64,000 nt of DNA from Gilliamella mensalis. GTDB taxonomy: Bacteria > Pseudomonadota > Gammaproteobacteria > Enterobacterales > Orbaceae. The first letter of the stretch is position 1; the number at the start of each line of letters is the position of its first letter. Shown one piece after another: positions 38,948 to 49,651 of the stretch. Under the pieces are notes generated by a model. That model did no database searches, was not told where the DNA came from, and saw nothing but the letters and a program-made list of their open reading frames with translations. A program made the position numbers and the translations under genes. The stretch covers positions 109,144-173,143 of the forward strand of contig NZ_FMWR01000003.1 in assembly GCF_900103085.1 (NCBI RefSeq). The letters run 5' to 3'.

Positions 38948-39709
38948 ATGCAAGAACTGACTGATCAAGAACTGTTTCGTTATGATAGACAAATCACATT
39001 GCGTGGTTTTGATATTGATAAACAACAAATATTGAAAAACAGTTCAGCACTGATCGTCGGTTTAGGCGGACTTGGCTGTGCGGCATCACTCTATTTGGCT
39101 GCATCAGGTTTAGGCAAATTAACGTTAGTTGATTTTGACACCATATCAAAATCCAACTTAAATCGACAAATTTTATATACCGAAACAGCCATCAATCAAT
39201 ACAAAGTCGAGGTCGCAAAAAAAGCCTTAACCAATATTAATGCCAATACGTTAATTGAAACAGTGCATCAGCAACTTGACGATGACAAGCTCATTTCGCT
39301 TATCAAACAGCATAATATTGTCATCGACTGTACTGATAACTTAGTGACACGAGAGCAAATTAACCGTTGTTGTTTTCATGTAAAAAGACCGCTAGTTTCT
39401 GGTGCAGCTATCCGTATGGAGGGGTTATTAAGCGTATTTACTTATCAGCCTAATGAGCCTTGTTATCACTGTTTGAGCCGCTTATTTGGTCAAGATCAAC
39501 TCACATGTGTTGAAGCAGGTGTCATGGCGCCGCTTGTTGGCATGTTTGGCACCATGCAAGCCTTAGAAGCCATCAAAGTGCTAACCCAATATGGAAAACC
39601 ATTAATTGGTCGTGTACTAATGATTGATACAATGACAATGGAATTTAACCAAGTTAAATTTACCAAACAACTTAACTGTCGCATTTGTGGAAACAGTCAT
39701 ATTAATTAG
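38948..39709 (+). CDS. moeB: MoeB/ThiF-type adenylyltransferase, probably MoeB
   Basis: 253 aa (E. coli MoeB 249). Activates the C-terminus of MoaD for molybdopterin synthesis. N-terminal RYDRQITLRGFD, nucleotide-binding GLGGLGCAASLYLAASG (about 41-57), NLNRQIL, CTDN, and zinc-type cysteine pairs CYHC and CRIC. ThiF is the main alternative, but length and the RYDRQ start favour MoeB. moeA is absent nearby. Ends eight nt before dusC. Confidence 0.85.
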   Translation: MQELTDQELFRYDRQITLRGFDIDKQQILKNSSALIVGLGGLGCAASLYLAASGLGKLTLVDFDTISKSNLNRQILYTETAINQYKVEVAKKALTNINANTLIETVHQQLDDDKLISLIKQHNIVIDCTDNLVTREQINRCCFHVKRPLVSGAAIRMEGLLSVFTYQPNEPCYHCLSRLFGQDQLTCVEAGVMAPLVGMFGTMQALEAIKVLTQYGKPLIGRVLMIDTMTMEFNQVKFTKQLNCRICGNSHIN

Positions 39710-39717
39710 GTTTCGCA

Positions 39718-40674
39718 ATGAAAATTAATCGCATTATTTTAGCGCCCATGGAGGGTGTGCTTGATTATCAAGTCAGACAACTTTTAACTGAAATTAACCA
39801 ATTTGATTATTGTGTGACTGAATTTATTAGAGTAACCCATCATAAATTATCTAATCGGACCTTTTATCGCCTATGTCCTGAGCTTTACCATAACGGAAAA
39901 ACTAAATCTGGCACGCCAGTTCGAGTGCAAATCCTTGGCCAGTCTCCAGAGTGGATGGCAGAAAATGCCGTTAAAGCCATTGAATTAGGCTCTTATGGTA
40001 TCGATATCAATTTTGGTTGCCCTGCCAAAACGGTCGTTGGTAGTCACGGAGGCGCTTATTTATTACAATATCCCGAGCAGATATTTAATATTGTCAGCCA
40101 AGTAAGGCAAGCAATTGGGGCAACGCATAGATTATCAGTCAAAATTCGCTTAGGATGGGATAATAAATCACATTGCCATGACATCGCCAGCGCGATTGAA
40201 CTTGCCGGTGCCAATGAAATTGCCATTCATGGTCGAACCAAAGAAGACGGCTATAAAGCCGAAAAAATAGATTGGCAAACAATAGGTCAAATCAAGCAAT
40301 TTCTAAATATTCCCGTTATTGCTAATGGTGAAATTTTTTCTATTGAGGATGCACAAAATTGCATAAACCAAAGCCAAACTAACGACATTATGCTGGGCCG
40401 TGGTATTTTAACAATTCCTAACTTAGCCAATATGATTCGAACTGAACAATCACCATTCAATTGGCAACAAGTAATGGAAATATTGATCCACTATGCAACA
40501 TCCTCCATTGATGACGTTAAACCGCTTTATCATTCTGCACGCATCAAACAGTGGCTTGCTTACTTAAAACAGCACTATGTTCAAGCAGCAGAAGTTCTAC
40601 AAAATATTCGAATACTCAAGTCACAGCAAGATATCTGTGATTTTTTAGCGAGTGGCGACAAATATAATACTTAA
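39718..40674 (+). CDS. dusC: DusC, tRNA-dihydrouridine16 synthase
   Basis: 318 aa (E. coli 315). FMN-dependent TIM barrel that reduces U16 of tRNA. LAPMEGVLDYQVRQLLTEI, IDINFGCPAKTVVGSHGGA with the catalytic Cys, and IHGRTKEDGYKAE-IDWQ segments match DusC rather than DusA/B. RIKQWLAYLKQHY in the C-terminal helical domain is also DusC-like. Second gene after moeB. Confidence 0.93.
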   Translation: MKINRIILAPMEGVLDYQVRQLLTEINQFDYCVTEFIRVTHHKLSNRTFYRLCPELYHNGKTKSGTPVRVQILGQSPEWMAENAVKAIELGSYGIDINFGCPAKTVVGSHGGAYLLQYPEQIFNIVSQVRQAIGATHRLSVKIRLGWDNKSHCHDIASAIELAGANEIAIHGRTKEDGYKAEKIDWQTIGQIKQFLNIPVIANGEIFSIEDAQNCINQSQTNDIMLGRGILTIPNLANMIRTEQSPFNWQQVMEILIHYATSSIDDVKPLYHSARIKQWLAYLKQHYVQAAEVLQNIRILKSQQDICDFLASGDKYNT

Positions 40675-41066
40675 AGGTCGAAAGTATTTATCCAACGAAT
40701 AATGTCCATAAATACAATCAAGCAAACATAGGGGGAATATCATCCAATATTAGGGTTAATCATTAATAGTTATATATTGCTGTTGTGTTGGTAAGTATGC
40801 CATCAAAAAAAATCCAAGTAAATTATTGATTTTATTTGATTTTTACAAATACATAATAAATCGATTTATTATATAATTTGGTAACAGCATTCACTGTTAC
40901 CTTTAAAGAGCCAATACTCAAAATATAAAATGTGCTCACCAGTCATGGAGAAAAGTAAAAAGATATTTTATTCAGCCAATTTTCCTATTAATTTTATATT
41001 AAAACATACCTGTTATGTGACTCTTTTTTACAAATTTCAATTGTTCTCTATCAGCTTTTTTTAGTG
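40675..41066. other. Intergenic region between dusC and murJ
   Basis: 392 bp between convergent genes, AT-rich. It contains a perfect 8-bp hairpin GGTAACAG / CTGTTACC (40880-40887, 40894-40901) and a stretch near 40803-40840 that resembles 30100-30135. A 26-codon frame from ATG 40797 is not called. Confidence 0.45.
40880..40901. terminator. Possible terminator hairpin between dusC and murJ
   Basis: 8-bp perfect stem with 6-nt loop, followed by TTTAAAG; weak T run, so only tentative. Confidence 0.35.
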
Positions 41067-42605
41067 TTAATCAATTCGTTTAATAAAGTGTTTGATCTTA
41101 AATCCCATAGCAATCAACGACGCAAAATAGACAACGATTCCAACAATTACCAATGCAAATAATCGCCCAATACGAACCAACATTGAGCCGGTTGACCAGT
41201 CAGGTAATAAGTGTGAACCAGACCATAATGCCGCAGACATTAAAATTACCGCTATGATGATTTTGATTAAAAATCCATACCAACCGGATTGCGGTTGATA
41301 AAGTTGTTTTTTACGTAATTGCCAATACAATAATCCAGCATTAAAGCAAGCGGCTAAACCAATGGATAGTGAAAGGCCTGCATGCTGTAATGGCCCAATA
41401 AAAACGAGATTCATTAGCTGTGTTAAAATTAACGTGACAATTGCAATTTTGACGGGGGTTTTAATGTCCTGACGCGAATAAAATGCGGGTGCTAACACTT
41501 TAATTAAAATCAATCCAAGTAGACCGATAGAATAAGCCACTAAGGCTCGCTGTGTCATCAATGTATCATTTAAGGTAAATTGGCCATATTCAAATAAAGT
41601 TGATATAAGCGGTCGAGAAATAACACCTAATGCAATCGTGCTTGGTAAAGCCAATAAAAAGCAGAGGCGCAATCCCCAATCTAACAACTCTGAATATTGT
41701 TTATGATCGCCTTTAGAAAAGCTTTTAGCTAACGAAGGCAATAAAATGGTGCCTAATGCCACACCAAGTACACCGGCGGGAAATTCCATTAATCGATCCG
41801 CATAATACATCCACGAAACCGAGCCAGAAACAAGAAATGATGCAAAAATCGTATTAATAATTAATGATATTTGCCCAACAGATACCCCTAAAATTGCTGG
41901 TCCCATCTGTTTTAAAACCCGCCAAACACCACTATCTTTAAAATTAAGACGAGGTAGCACCAGCATGCCAATCTTTTTTAAATAAGGCAGCTGATAGAGT
42001 AATTGTAAAATTCCACCGACACCAACCGATACGGCAAGCGCTAATACCGGAGGGTTAAAGTAAGGTGTTAAAAATAGCGTGAATATAATCATACTCACAT
42101 TAAGTAGTGTTGGCACAAAAGCGGGAACAGAGAAACGATTCCATGTGTTGAGTATAGCGCCAACAAGTGAAGCCAGTGATATAAAAAAGATATAAGGAAA
42201 GGTTATACGCAACATGGTCGTTGCAAGTTCAAATTTTTCGGTTGACTCTTGCATAAATCCTGGTGCAGTTAACATAATGACAAAAGGTGCGCTGACAACG
42301 CCAATTAAGGTAACAATAGCTAATACTAGCGTTAATAAACCTGCAATATAAGCAACAAAGGTACGCGTTGCTTCAATCCCTTGCTGATTTTTATATTCAG
42401 CTAAAATAGGCACAAAGGCTTGCGAAAAAGCACCTTCCGCAAAAATACGCCGCAGCAAATTAGGGAGTTTAAAGGCTACAAAAAAAGCGTCAGTTGCCAT
42501 ACCAGCGCCAAAAAACCGCGCAATAACGGCATCACGAACAAAACCTAATACGCGCGATACCATCGTCATTGAACTTACAGTGGCTAAAGATTTTAAAAGA
42601 TTCAT
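41067..42605 (-). CDS. murJ: MurJ, lipid II flippase
   Basis: 512 aa (E. coli 511). MOP-superfamily flippase moving lipid II across the inner membrane. Start at ATG 42605 because [21 protein letters not shown] matches the family ([15 protein letters not shown] quoted); the frame opens 48 nt earlier. [35 protein letters not shown] with conserved arginines, and 14 helices. Ends convergent with dusC. Confidence 0.96.
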   Translation of the reverse strand: MNLLKSLATVSSMTMVSRVLGFVRDAVIARFFGAGMATDAFFVAFKLPNLLRRIFAEGAFSQAFVPILAEYKNQQGIEATRTFVAYIAGLLTLVLAIVTLIGVVSAPFVIMLTAPGFMQESTEKFELATTMLRITFPYIFFISLASLVGAILNTWNRFSVPAFVPTLLNVSMIIFTLFLTPYFNPPVLALAVSVGVGGILQLLYQLPYLKKIGMLVLPRLNFKDSGVWRVLKQMGPAILGVSVGQISLIINTIFASFLVSGSVSWMYYADRLMEFPAGVLGVALGTILLPSLAKSFSKGDHKQYSELLDWGLRLCFLLALPSTIALGVISRPLISTLFEYGQFTLNDTLMTQRALVAYSIGLLGLILIKVLAPAFYSRQDIKTPVKIAIVTLILTQLMNLVFIGPLQHAGLSLSIGLAACFNAGLLYWQLRKKQLYQPQSGWYGFLIKIIIAVILMSAALWSGSHLLPDWSTGSMLVRIGRLFALVIVGIVVYFASLIAMGFKIKHFIKRID

Positions 42606-42716
42606 ATCTAATTTATATAAAAAGTATACAGCTGAAAACTGATAAGGAAGCATAGTCTACAAACTATTACTTTAAATCACCACGCTTTTTTCAATAAATA
42701 ATGGTTTTTATTCATG

Positions 42717-42737
42717 CCGCCAGCATAATACTGACGG
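42717..42737 (-). terminator. Possible terminator after the citrate synthase gene
   Basis: CCGTCAG / CTGGCGG stem (one T-G pair) with a 7-nt loop on the minus strand just past the stop at 42747; no strong T run follows. Confidence 0.4.
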
Positions 42738-42746
42738 ATGATAAGT

Positions 42747-44102
42747 TTAACGATCTTTTAATGGAATAAACGGCATGAATTGCCCAATATTTTTATAAGC
42801 AGGGCGAATAATTCGGCGATCATCAAAATTAAGCTCTTCAATTCGATGAGCACACCAACCAACAATACGTGACATTGCAAATAATGGCGTATAAACCTCT
42901 CGAGGCAAGCCAATCATGTCATAAACAAAGCCAGAATAGAAATCGACATTGGCGCAAACTTGTTTTTTTGTTCTGGCATTTTTTCGATTCAAAATAGCAT
43001 GGATAGCGCGTTCTTCAAGCAAATTTAAAAAATTATACTCTTCTTCTCGCCCTTTTTCTTTGGCTAGTTCATACGCCATTTCTTTGAGTAACACAGCTCT
43101 TGGATCTGATACTGTATAAACCGCATGCCCAATACCATAAATTAGACCCTTTCTATCAAATACATCTTTATTTAAAATACGTTGTAAATAAGCATCAATT
43201 TCATTTACATCACTCCAATTTTTAATTTCTTTAGCTAGGTGCTTAAGCATTTTACCCACTTGTAAATTAGCACCACCGTGTAATGGACCTTTTAACGATC
43301 CAATACCTGCCGCAATTGATGAGTAAGTATCAGTGCCTGTAGAACTAGTCACTCGTACCGTAAATGTTGAATTATTTCCGCCGCCGTGTTCTGCATGGAT
43401 AATCATAGCCAAATCAAGCACTCGCACATCAAGTTCAGTATATCCTTCAGATCCTTTCATCATGTATAAAAAGTTTTCAGCAATGGAAAAATCCTCATTT
43501 GGGTGGCGGATATGTAATGATTTGCCTTTAGCGCTGTGACTTAACATATTATAAGCATAGGCAATAATGGCAGGAAATTTTGCAATGAGGTCTATGGATT
43601 GCCGCATTAAATTATCACGAGACGTATCATCTGCTTTAGAATCATAAGTATACATTTCAAGCACTGTTCTTGCTAAAATATTCATCACGTCATGACCTTC
43701 AAGTTCCATGATAGCAATCTTAGTTTGCTTTTCCAGTGCCATTGATTCACAAAGTAATCGTGAAAAATCGTATAACTCTTCTTTATCTGGTAAAGAACCT
43801 GATAATAGTAGATAGATCGTTTCTTCAAATCCTGTTCGTTGCTCTTTTTGTGCATTATGTACAAGATCTTCAATATCAATGCCTCGATATAATAATTTTC
43901 CTGGAATAGGTTTTAATGAACCACCTTCTAAATGTTCATAACCTAGCACATCTCCAATTTTGGTTAAACCAACTAATACGCCAGTGTGATCAGCGTTACG
44001 TAACCCACGTTTTACATTAAAATTTTCAAATAATTGTGATTCAATTTTACTAGTGTTTTTTATCGTTTCTGATAATTTATAAACTAAAAATTTTTCTTTC
44101 AT
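42747..44102 (-). CDS. Citrate synthase, Clostridia/Bacteroides-like type
   Basis: 451 aa. Condenses oxaloacetate and acetyl-CoA. Catalytic segments: GPLHGGANLQVG (His), YGIGHAVYTVSDPRA (His) and NVDFYSGFVYDMIGLP (Asp). The GHAVYT-SDPRA and HGGGNNSTFTVR wording is that of anaerobe-type enzymes, not enteric GltA (which has GHRVYKNYDPRA), and the N-terminus is longer. AGAGGAAA ribosome site. Third gene of acn-icd-cit; together they convert oxaloacetate to 2-oxoglutarate. Likely acquired by transfer (inference). Confidence 0.9.
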   Translation of the reverse strand: MKEKFLVYKLSETIKNTSKIESQLFENFNVKRGLRNADHTGVLVGLTKIGDVLGYEHLEGGSLKPIPGKLLYRGIDIEDLVHNAQKEQRTGFEETIYLLLSGSLPDKEELYDFSRLLCESMALEKQTKIAIMELEGHDVMNILARTVLEMYTYDSKADDTSRDNLMRQSIDLIAKFPAIIAYAYNMLSHSAKGKSLHIRHPNEDFSIAENFLYMMKGSEGYTELDVRVLDLAMIIHAEHGGGNNSTFTVRVTSSTGTDTYSSIAAGIGSLKGPLHGGANLQVGKMLKHLAKEIKNWSDVNEIDAYLQRILNKDVFDRKGLIYGIGHAVYTVSDPRAVLLKEMAYELAKEKGREEEYNFLNLLEERAIHAILNRKNARTKKQVCANVDFYSGFVYDMIGLPREVYTPLFAMSRIVGWCAHRIEELNFDDRRIIRPAYKNIGQFMPFIPLKDR

Positions 44103-44120
44103 TTATTATTTCCTCTTGTG

Positions 44121-45383
44121 TTATAAATTATCGATTACTGCTTGAGTAAATTCAGTCGTAGATAACGATTGTCCATTTTGCATAAAACGAGCTAAATCGG
44201 TTGTTGCCTTACCTTCTTGAAATAAGCTTTGCATTGCATGGGTAATTAATTGCCCAACTTCATACCAACCAAGATAATCAAACATCATCACACCAGATAG
44301 CAATAATGATGATGGATTTGCTTGATTTTGTCCTGCAATATCAGGCGCAGTGCCATGTGTTGCTTCAAAAATAGCATGACCTGTCAGATAGTTAATATTT
44401 GCGCCAGGTGCAATACCAATGCCTCCGACCATCGCAGCAAGTTGATCTGAAACATAATCACCATTAAGGTTTAATGTTGCAACAACAGAATAATCTTCTG
44501 GTTTTAACAAAGTGTTTTGTAAAAATGCATCACAAATCACATCTTTAATAATTAATTTTGACGAAGATTGAGCATTCTTTAATGCTTGTTCTGCCGCTAA
44601 TGTGCCAGCCGTTTTTTGGATTTTTGCATATTGATTCATAGTAAAAACAGCATCAGCAAATTCTTTCTCTGCTAGTGCATATCCCCACTGTTTAAATCCC
44701 CCTTCAGTAAACTTCATAATATTACCTTTATGTACTAAGGTAACAGAGGGTAATTTATGGTGGAGAGCATATTTAATTGCAGCTCTAATTAAACGTTCTG
44801 ATCCTTCAATTGAAACAGGTTTGACACCAAATGACGAAGTTTTAGGAAAACGAACTTTACTAACGCCCATTTGTTGTGATAAAAATTGATAAAATTTTTC
44901 AGCTTCCTGTGTACCTTGTAGCCATTCAATACCAGCATAAATATCTTCAGTATTTTCTCTGAAAATAGTCATGCTCACTTTTTCGGGATGTTTTATTGGT
45001 GATTCAACCCCTTTGAACCAACGAACAGGACGCAGACATACATAAAGATCTAACTCTTGGCGAAGAGCAACATTGAGTGAACGAATCCCGTCCCCCACTG
45101 GCGTAGTTAAAGGGCCTTTGATACCAATAAGATATTGTTTAAAAGCATTCATGGTTTCTTTGGGTAACCATTCACCATTCAAGTTGAATGACTTTTCACC
45201 AGCAAGTACTTCTTGCCATTTAATGCTACGTTTATCTTGATAAGCTTTTTCAATCGCTTTATCAAAAATTGTTCGAGCAGCATTCCAAATCTCTTTACCC
45301 ACACCATCACCTTCAATAAAAGGAATAGTTGGATGATTTGGGACAATTAATTGTCCATTTTCAATTGAAACTTGCTGATTCAT
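44121..45383 (-). CDS. icd: Isocitrate dehydrogenase, predicted NAD-dependent
   Basis: 420 aa (E. coli 416) and colinear with it. Substrate loop [20 protein letters not shown] is kept, including the Ser113 equivalent. The cofactor loop reads [15 protein letters not shown]: Lys344, Tyr345 and Val351 of the NADP enzyme are Asp, Ile and Ala, the changes known to switch E. coli Icd to NAD; Tyr391 is Thr, Arg395 is retained. Strong ribosome site GAGGGGGAAG. Middle gene of the citrate branch operon, 26 nt after aconitase. Confidence 0.93.
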   Translation of the reverse strand: MNQQVSIENGQLIVPNHPTIPFIEGDGVGKEIWNAARTIFDKAIEKAYQDKRSIKWQEVLAGEKSFNLNGEWLPKETMNAFKQYLIGIKGPLTTPVGDGIRSLNVALRQELDLYVCLRPVRWFKGVESPIKHPEKVSMTIFRENTEDIYAGIEWLQGTQEAEKFYQFLSQQMGVSKVRFPKTSSFGVKPVSIEGSERLIRAAIKYALHHKLPSVTLVHKGNIMKFTEGGFKQWGYALAEKEFADAVFTMNQYAKIQKTAGTLAAEQALKNAQSSSKLIIKDVICDAFLQNTLLKPEDYSVVATLNLNGDYVSDQLAAMVGGIGIAPGANINYLTGHAIFEATHGTAPDIAGQNQANPSSLLLSGVMMFDYLGWYEVGQLITHAMQSLFQEGKATTDLARFMQNGQSLSTTEFTQAVIDNL

Positions 45384-45409
45384 ATTATATCTTCCCCCTC
45401 TTTTTTCAG

Positions 45410-47674
45410 TTAGTTAAATCCTTCCTTCAACTTATTTAAAGCACTACCTGCTTTAAACCATTCTATTTGAGATTGGTTATAAGTGTGTGCAACAGCAAAA
45501 GAGTCCGTGCTTCCATCTTGATGATGAAGTATCAGTGTCAGCTCTTTATCTGGTGCAAAATCGACTAACCCAATAATGCTAATTTTGTCATCCTCACGAA
45601 TTTTGTCATAATCGTCTTTATTAACAAATGTTAAAGCTAACATTCCTTGTTTTTTAAGGTTCGTTTCATGTATTCGTGCAAATGATTTAACCACAATGGC
45701 TTTAACATTTAAAAAGCGAGGCTCCATTGCAGCATGCTCCCGTGATGAGCCTTCACCATAATTTTCTTCAGCTACAACAATTGAGCCTAGTCCTTGAGCT
45801 TTTAACTGACGAGCTAATATGGGTACTTCAACATAATTACCTGTTTGCGGATCTAAAACTGAGTTGGTTTTTTGATTAAAGGCATTAACTGCGCCAATTA
45901 ACATATTATTAGAAATATTATCTAGATGTCCTCGAAATTTTAGCCATTTACCCGCCATTGAAATATGATCGGTAGTACATTTACCCGTTGCTTTAATGAG
46001 TAAGGGTTGCGAAGTAATGTCTTTTCCATCCCAAGGTAAAAAAGGTGAAAGTTGTTGTAGCCGCTCTGAGTGACTTGAAATATGAACTTCAACCGCACTG
46101 CCATTGGCAATTGGTGCTATATAACCAGCATCATCAACAACAAACCCTTGCTTAGGCAACTCGTCCCCTATTGGTTCAGATAGTTTCACTTTCTGACCTT
46201 TATCATTGATTAAACTATCAGTGAGTGGATTAAAGCTAAGTTTACCTGCAATTGATAATGCAGCTACAATTTCAGGAGAGCATATAAATGCATAAGTATT
46301 TGGACTACCATCATTACGTTTAACAAAGTTACGATTAAAAGATGTCACAATCGAATTTTTATGTTCATCAGCTACTTCATCACGGCGCCATTGCCCAATA
46401 CAAGGTCCGCAAGCATTAGCCATAATAGCTGCACCGGCTTGCTCAAAGCGACTTAAAATGCCATCTTCCGTTGAGGTGTATTTCACTTGCTTTGAGCCAG
46501 GGTTAATGATTAATTTTGCTTTTACCTTTAGTCCTAATTGATTTGCATTATCAATCACAGAAGCCGCACGCATCAAGTCCTGATAAGAAGAGTTCGTACA
46601 TGAACCAATCAAGCCTACCTCCATGTTATCTGGGTAATTATGTTCTTTGACAGCAGTAGCAAGTTGTGAAATAGGATAAGCTAAATCAGGTGTAAAAGGC
46701 CCATTAACATAAGGCTCCAATTCAGATAGATTAATTTCTATTACTTGATCATAGTATGTTTCTGGTTGTACTAAAACAGCCTCATCAGGATTGAAACAAT
46801 CCGTTAACATATTTGCTAAATCAACCACTTCTTGACGCCCTGTCATCGTTAAATAATCAGCCGACTTTTTACTATAAGGGAATATTGATGTTGTTGCTCC
46901 GACTTCGGCCCCCATATTACAGATAGTTGCTTTTCCTGTTGCTGATAAAGTTGAAGTCCCTTCACCAAAATATTCAATCACTGAATTGGTGCCACCTTTA
47001 ACTGTTAAAATGCCTGCTAGTTTTAAAATAATATCTTTTGGTGATACCCAACCTGATAGATTACCAATCAATTTTACGCCAATGATTTTTGGCATTTTCA
47101 ATTCCCAAGGCATACCAGCCATAACATCAACGGCATCTGCACCACCAACCCCTATTGCGAGCATTGAAAGTCCACCAGCATTTGGCGTATGAGAATCAGT
47201 GCCGATCATCATACCTCCAGGAAATGCATAATTTTCAAGCACGACTTGATGAATAATACCTGCATCGGGCTTCCAAAACCCAATACCATATTTATTCGAT
47301 ACATCACGTAGAAATTGATAAACTTCTTGATTATGACTTTCTGCAACAATTAAATCATCATGAGCATTTTTATAGGCTTGAATAAGGTGATCACAATGCA
47401 CTGTTGAGGGCACAGCAACGCTTTTACGACCTGAGTTCATTAGCTGTAAAAGCGCCATTTGAGCAGTTGCATCTTGCATAGCAACGCGATCGGGTGAAAA
47501 ATTAACATAGTCCTCCCCCCGTTTATAAGCCTTAATCTCTTCACCTTCTGCTAGATGTGCATAAAGGATTTTTTCCGTCAAGGTTAACGGTTTTCCAATT
47601 TTTTGGCGGATCAGATCAATCTTTTGTGGATAACTTTGGTAAATTCGTTTAATTAAATCAATATCAAAAACCAT
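45410..47674 (-). CDS. Aconitate hydratase, 750-aa (mitochondrial/Bacteroides-like) type
   Basis: 754 aa, shorter than enteric AcnA (891) or AcnB (865) and of the mitochondrial-like class. Isomerises citrate to isocitrate. Iron-sulfur cysteines are in [11 protein letters not shown] and [11 protein letters not shown]; the C-terminal swivel domain has [17 protein letters not shown]. First gene of the operon with AGGAGC before ATG. Class and partner citrate synthase both look non-enteric, suggesting the operon came as a unit, although icd is of more ordinary type. Confidence 0.92.
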   Translation of the reverse strand: MVFDIDLIKRIYQSYPQKIDLIRQKIGKPLTLTEKILYAHLAEGEEIKAYKRGEDYVNFSPDRVAMQDATAQMALLQLMNSGRKSVAVPSTVHCDHLIQAYKNAHDDLIVAESHNQEVYQFLRDVSNKYGIGFWKPDAGIIHQVVLENYAFPGGMMIGTDSHTPNAGGLSMLAIGVGGADAVDVMAGMPWELKMPKIIGVKLIGNLSGWVSPKDIILKLAGILTVKGGTNSVIEYFGEGTSTLSATGKATICNMGAEVGATTSIFPYSKKSADYLTMTGRQEVVDLANMLTDCFNPDEAVLVQPETYYDQVIEINLSELEPYVNGPFTPDLAYPISQLATAVKEHNYPDNMEVGLIGSCTNSSYQDLMRAASVIDNANQLGLKVKAKLIINPGSKQVKYTSTEDGILSRFEQAGAAIMANACGPCIGQWRRDEVADEHKNSIVTSFNRNFVKRNDGSPNTYAFICSPEIVAALSIAGKLSFNPLTDSLINDKGQKVKLSEPIGDELPKQGFVVDDAGYIAPIANGSAVEVHISSHSERLQQLSPFLPWDGKDITSQPLLIKATGKCTTDHISMAGKWLKFRGHLDNISNNMLIGAVNAFNQKTNSVLDPQTGNYVEVPILARQLKAQGLGSIVVAEENYGEGSSREHAAMEPRFLNVKAIVVKSFARIHETNLKKQGMLALTFVNKDDYDKIREDDKISIIGLVDFAPDKELTLILHHQDGSTDSFAVAHTYNQSQIEWFKAGSALNKLKEGFN

Positions 47675-48071
47675 AATTAAGCTCCTATTGCATATATTAT
47701 CCTTTTAGATTTCACTTAAAATTAAAATGAATATTTATTCTCTTTTTATGAATTAATATTCACTACAATATACTAATAATTTTTTTATGCAATCTTGTAT
47801 TAAAATCTTTTATGAAGCGCGCTTTTTGATAATTAATTAAAATTATGTAGGACAAGTACGATCGATAGTGTGATTTTTACACTATCGAAATATTAAATAT
47901 TATGCACATTAACGAAAATTCAAAATTACGTGATCATATAAATAAAAATAATATAAAAAAGTTGCAAGTTAAGTGACAATCTGAACAAAACAATAGCTAA
48001 AAGCCATGTTTGCCTGCATGATCGATCTATGCTACATTGTTTTTCCGAACAATATTTAAGCTAATTTTATT
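47675..48071. other. Divergent aconitase/abgT control region
   Basis: 397 bp, AT-rich, with the promoters of both divergent operons. It includes the 9-bp inverted repeat at 47863-47887. No ORF seen. Confidence 0.5.
47863..47887. promoter_or_regulatory. Operator-like inverted repeat upstream of aconitase and abgT
   Basis: CGATAGTGT (47863-47871) and ACACTATCG (47879-47887) are perfect arms around 7 nt. It lies midway between divergent starts with no gene ending there, so an operator is more likely than a terminator. Confidence 0.5.
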
Positions 48072-49631
48072 ATGAATCAAACAACTAATCCGTCACCAAT
48101 AAGAACGGGTGGCTTTCTAAATACTATTGAACGAATTGGAAATAAGATCCCCGATGTAACCACACTGTTTTTTTATGCTTTAATCATCTGTTTTGTTGCT
48201 TCTTCATTACTCTCTTTTGTCAGCTTTAATTTTATTAATCCTGTTACGCAAGGCAAACTGGTTGTTGTCAATATGCTGGCCCCCGATCATCTTGTCACTT
48301 TTTTTACCAAGATGGTGCCAAATTTTGTCTCTTTTCCACCACTTGGCATCACAATTGTGGCAACATTAGGTATTGGTATTGCTGAAAGTAGTGGTTATAT
48401 CCATGTGTTACTTAAAAAATTACTAGCTATCACCCCTAAAAAATTAGTCACACCATCGGTTATTTTTGTCAGTATGGTTTGCCATATTGCGGCTGACTCT
48501 GCTTATGTGATTTTAATGCCTGTATCAGCAATGATGTTTTATGCAATCGGGCGCCATCCACTAGCAGGGATTGCGGCTTCATTTGCAGGCTTAGCTGGGG
48601 GATTTAGTTCAAGTTATACGCCATCAATTATCGATCCAATTATGCAAGGATTTACCCAAAGTGCTGCACAAATTATCGATCCTGCTTATCAAGTCAATGT
48701 ACTTTGTAACTATTTCTTGAGCTTTGGTGGTACCTTTTTTGTATTGTTAGCTTGCTGGTTTGTTACCGATAAAATCGTCGAACCTCGTTTAAATGCAACC
48801 ATGCCTTTAAATAATGATTTAAAGTTAGATAATATTGCCAATTCGCCAGCGATCACACCGGTTGAGAACCGTGCATTTAAAGTCGCTTCAATTGTCTTTT
48901 TAGCAATTGCTATTGGTTTGGTTTTATTATTATTACCAGAAAACTCTTTATTACGTGCGCCTGATGGAAGTATGACAAGCAATAAAGCACCAATTATGCA
49001 AATTATTGTGCCACTATTGTTTGTATTTTTCGCCATTCCTGGTTTAATACACGGTTTTATAACCGGAGCATTTAAATCATCACGCGATATTGTCAAAGCG
49101 ATGGAGAACATCACTAAATCTCTTATTCCATTTATTGTTTTTGCGTTCTTTTGTGCACAATTTCTATATGTCTTTTCTCACTCACAAATTGGAACATTAA
49201 TTGCGATTGGCGGCGCGGAGTTTTTAAAAGCATTGCATCTGCCTTCAGTAGTCACAATCTTTGGAGTGATAATTATAACGAGCATGTTAAATGTGTTAAT
49301 TACCTCTGCATCGTCTAAATGGGCCATATTAGCACCGATTTTTGTACCCATGCTTATGTCAGTTGGCATCTCACCAGAATTAACGCAAGCAGCTTACCGT
49401 ATCAGTTCAGCAGTCAATGTCAGTACACCTATGTTTGCTTTTTATCCTTTGATTATTGCTTATTGCCAACAATACTGTAAAAACACTGGAGTGGGGACAT
49501 TAAGTTCGATGATGATTCCTTATACCATTGCACTGCTTATTGCATTAACGGTCAATTTATTACTCTTTTGGTTCTTAGGTTTACCAATCGGTTTTGACAG
49601 TGGTTATGTCTATCCACCTGTAAATTATTAG
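48072..49631 (+). CDS. abgT: AbgT-family transporter
   Basis: 519 aa, 10-12 helices. AbgT imports p-aminobenzoyl-glutamate in E. coli; other family members export sulfonamides. IGNKIPDVTTLFFYALI at the start, VCHIAADSAYVILMP, and a re-entrant segment GLAGGFSSSYTPSIIDPI are family hallmarks. Followed 20 nt later by pepT, and an AbgB-like hydrolase is at 37551. An uptake role for acylated amino acids or peptides is more likely in this context. Confidence 0.88.
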   Translation: MNQTTNPSPIRTGGFLNTIERIGNKIPDVTTLFFYALIICFVASSLLSFVSFNFINPVTQGKLVVVNMLAPDHLVTFFTKMVPNFVSFPPLGITIVATLGIGIAESSGYIHVLLKKLLAITPKKLVTPSVIFVSMVCHIAADSAYVILMPVSAMMFYAIGRHPLAGIAASFAGLAGGFSSSYTPSIIDPIMQGFTQSAAQIIDPAYQVNVLCNYFLSFGGTFFVLLACWFVTDKIVEPRLNATMPLNNDLKLDNIANSPAITPVENRAFKVASIVFLAIAIGLVLLLLPENSLLRAPDGSMTSNKAPIMQIIVPLLFVFFAIPGLIHGFITGAFKSSRDIVKAMENITKSLIPFIVFAFFCAQFLYVFSHSQIGTLIAIGGAEFLKALHLPSVVTIFGVIIITSMLNVLITSASSKWAILAPIFVPMLMSVGISPELTQAAYRISSAVNVSTPMFAFYPLIIAYCQQYCKNTGVGTLSSMMIPYTIALLIALTVNLLLFWFLGLPIGFDSGYVYPPVNY

Positions 49632-49651
49632 TCACCATAAGGAGTCAAAGT

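Noticed and set aside
40797..40877. 26-codon ORF between dusC and murJ
   Set aside because: Too short and AT-rich, with no ribosome site.
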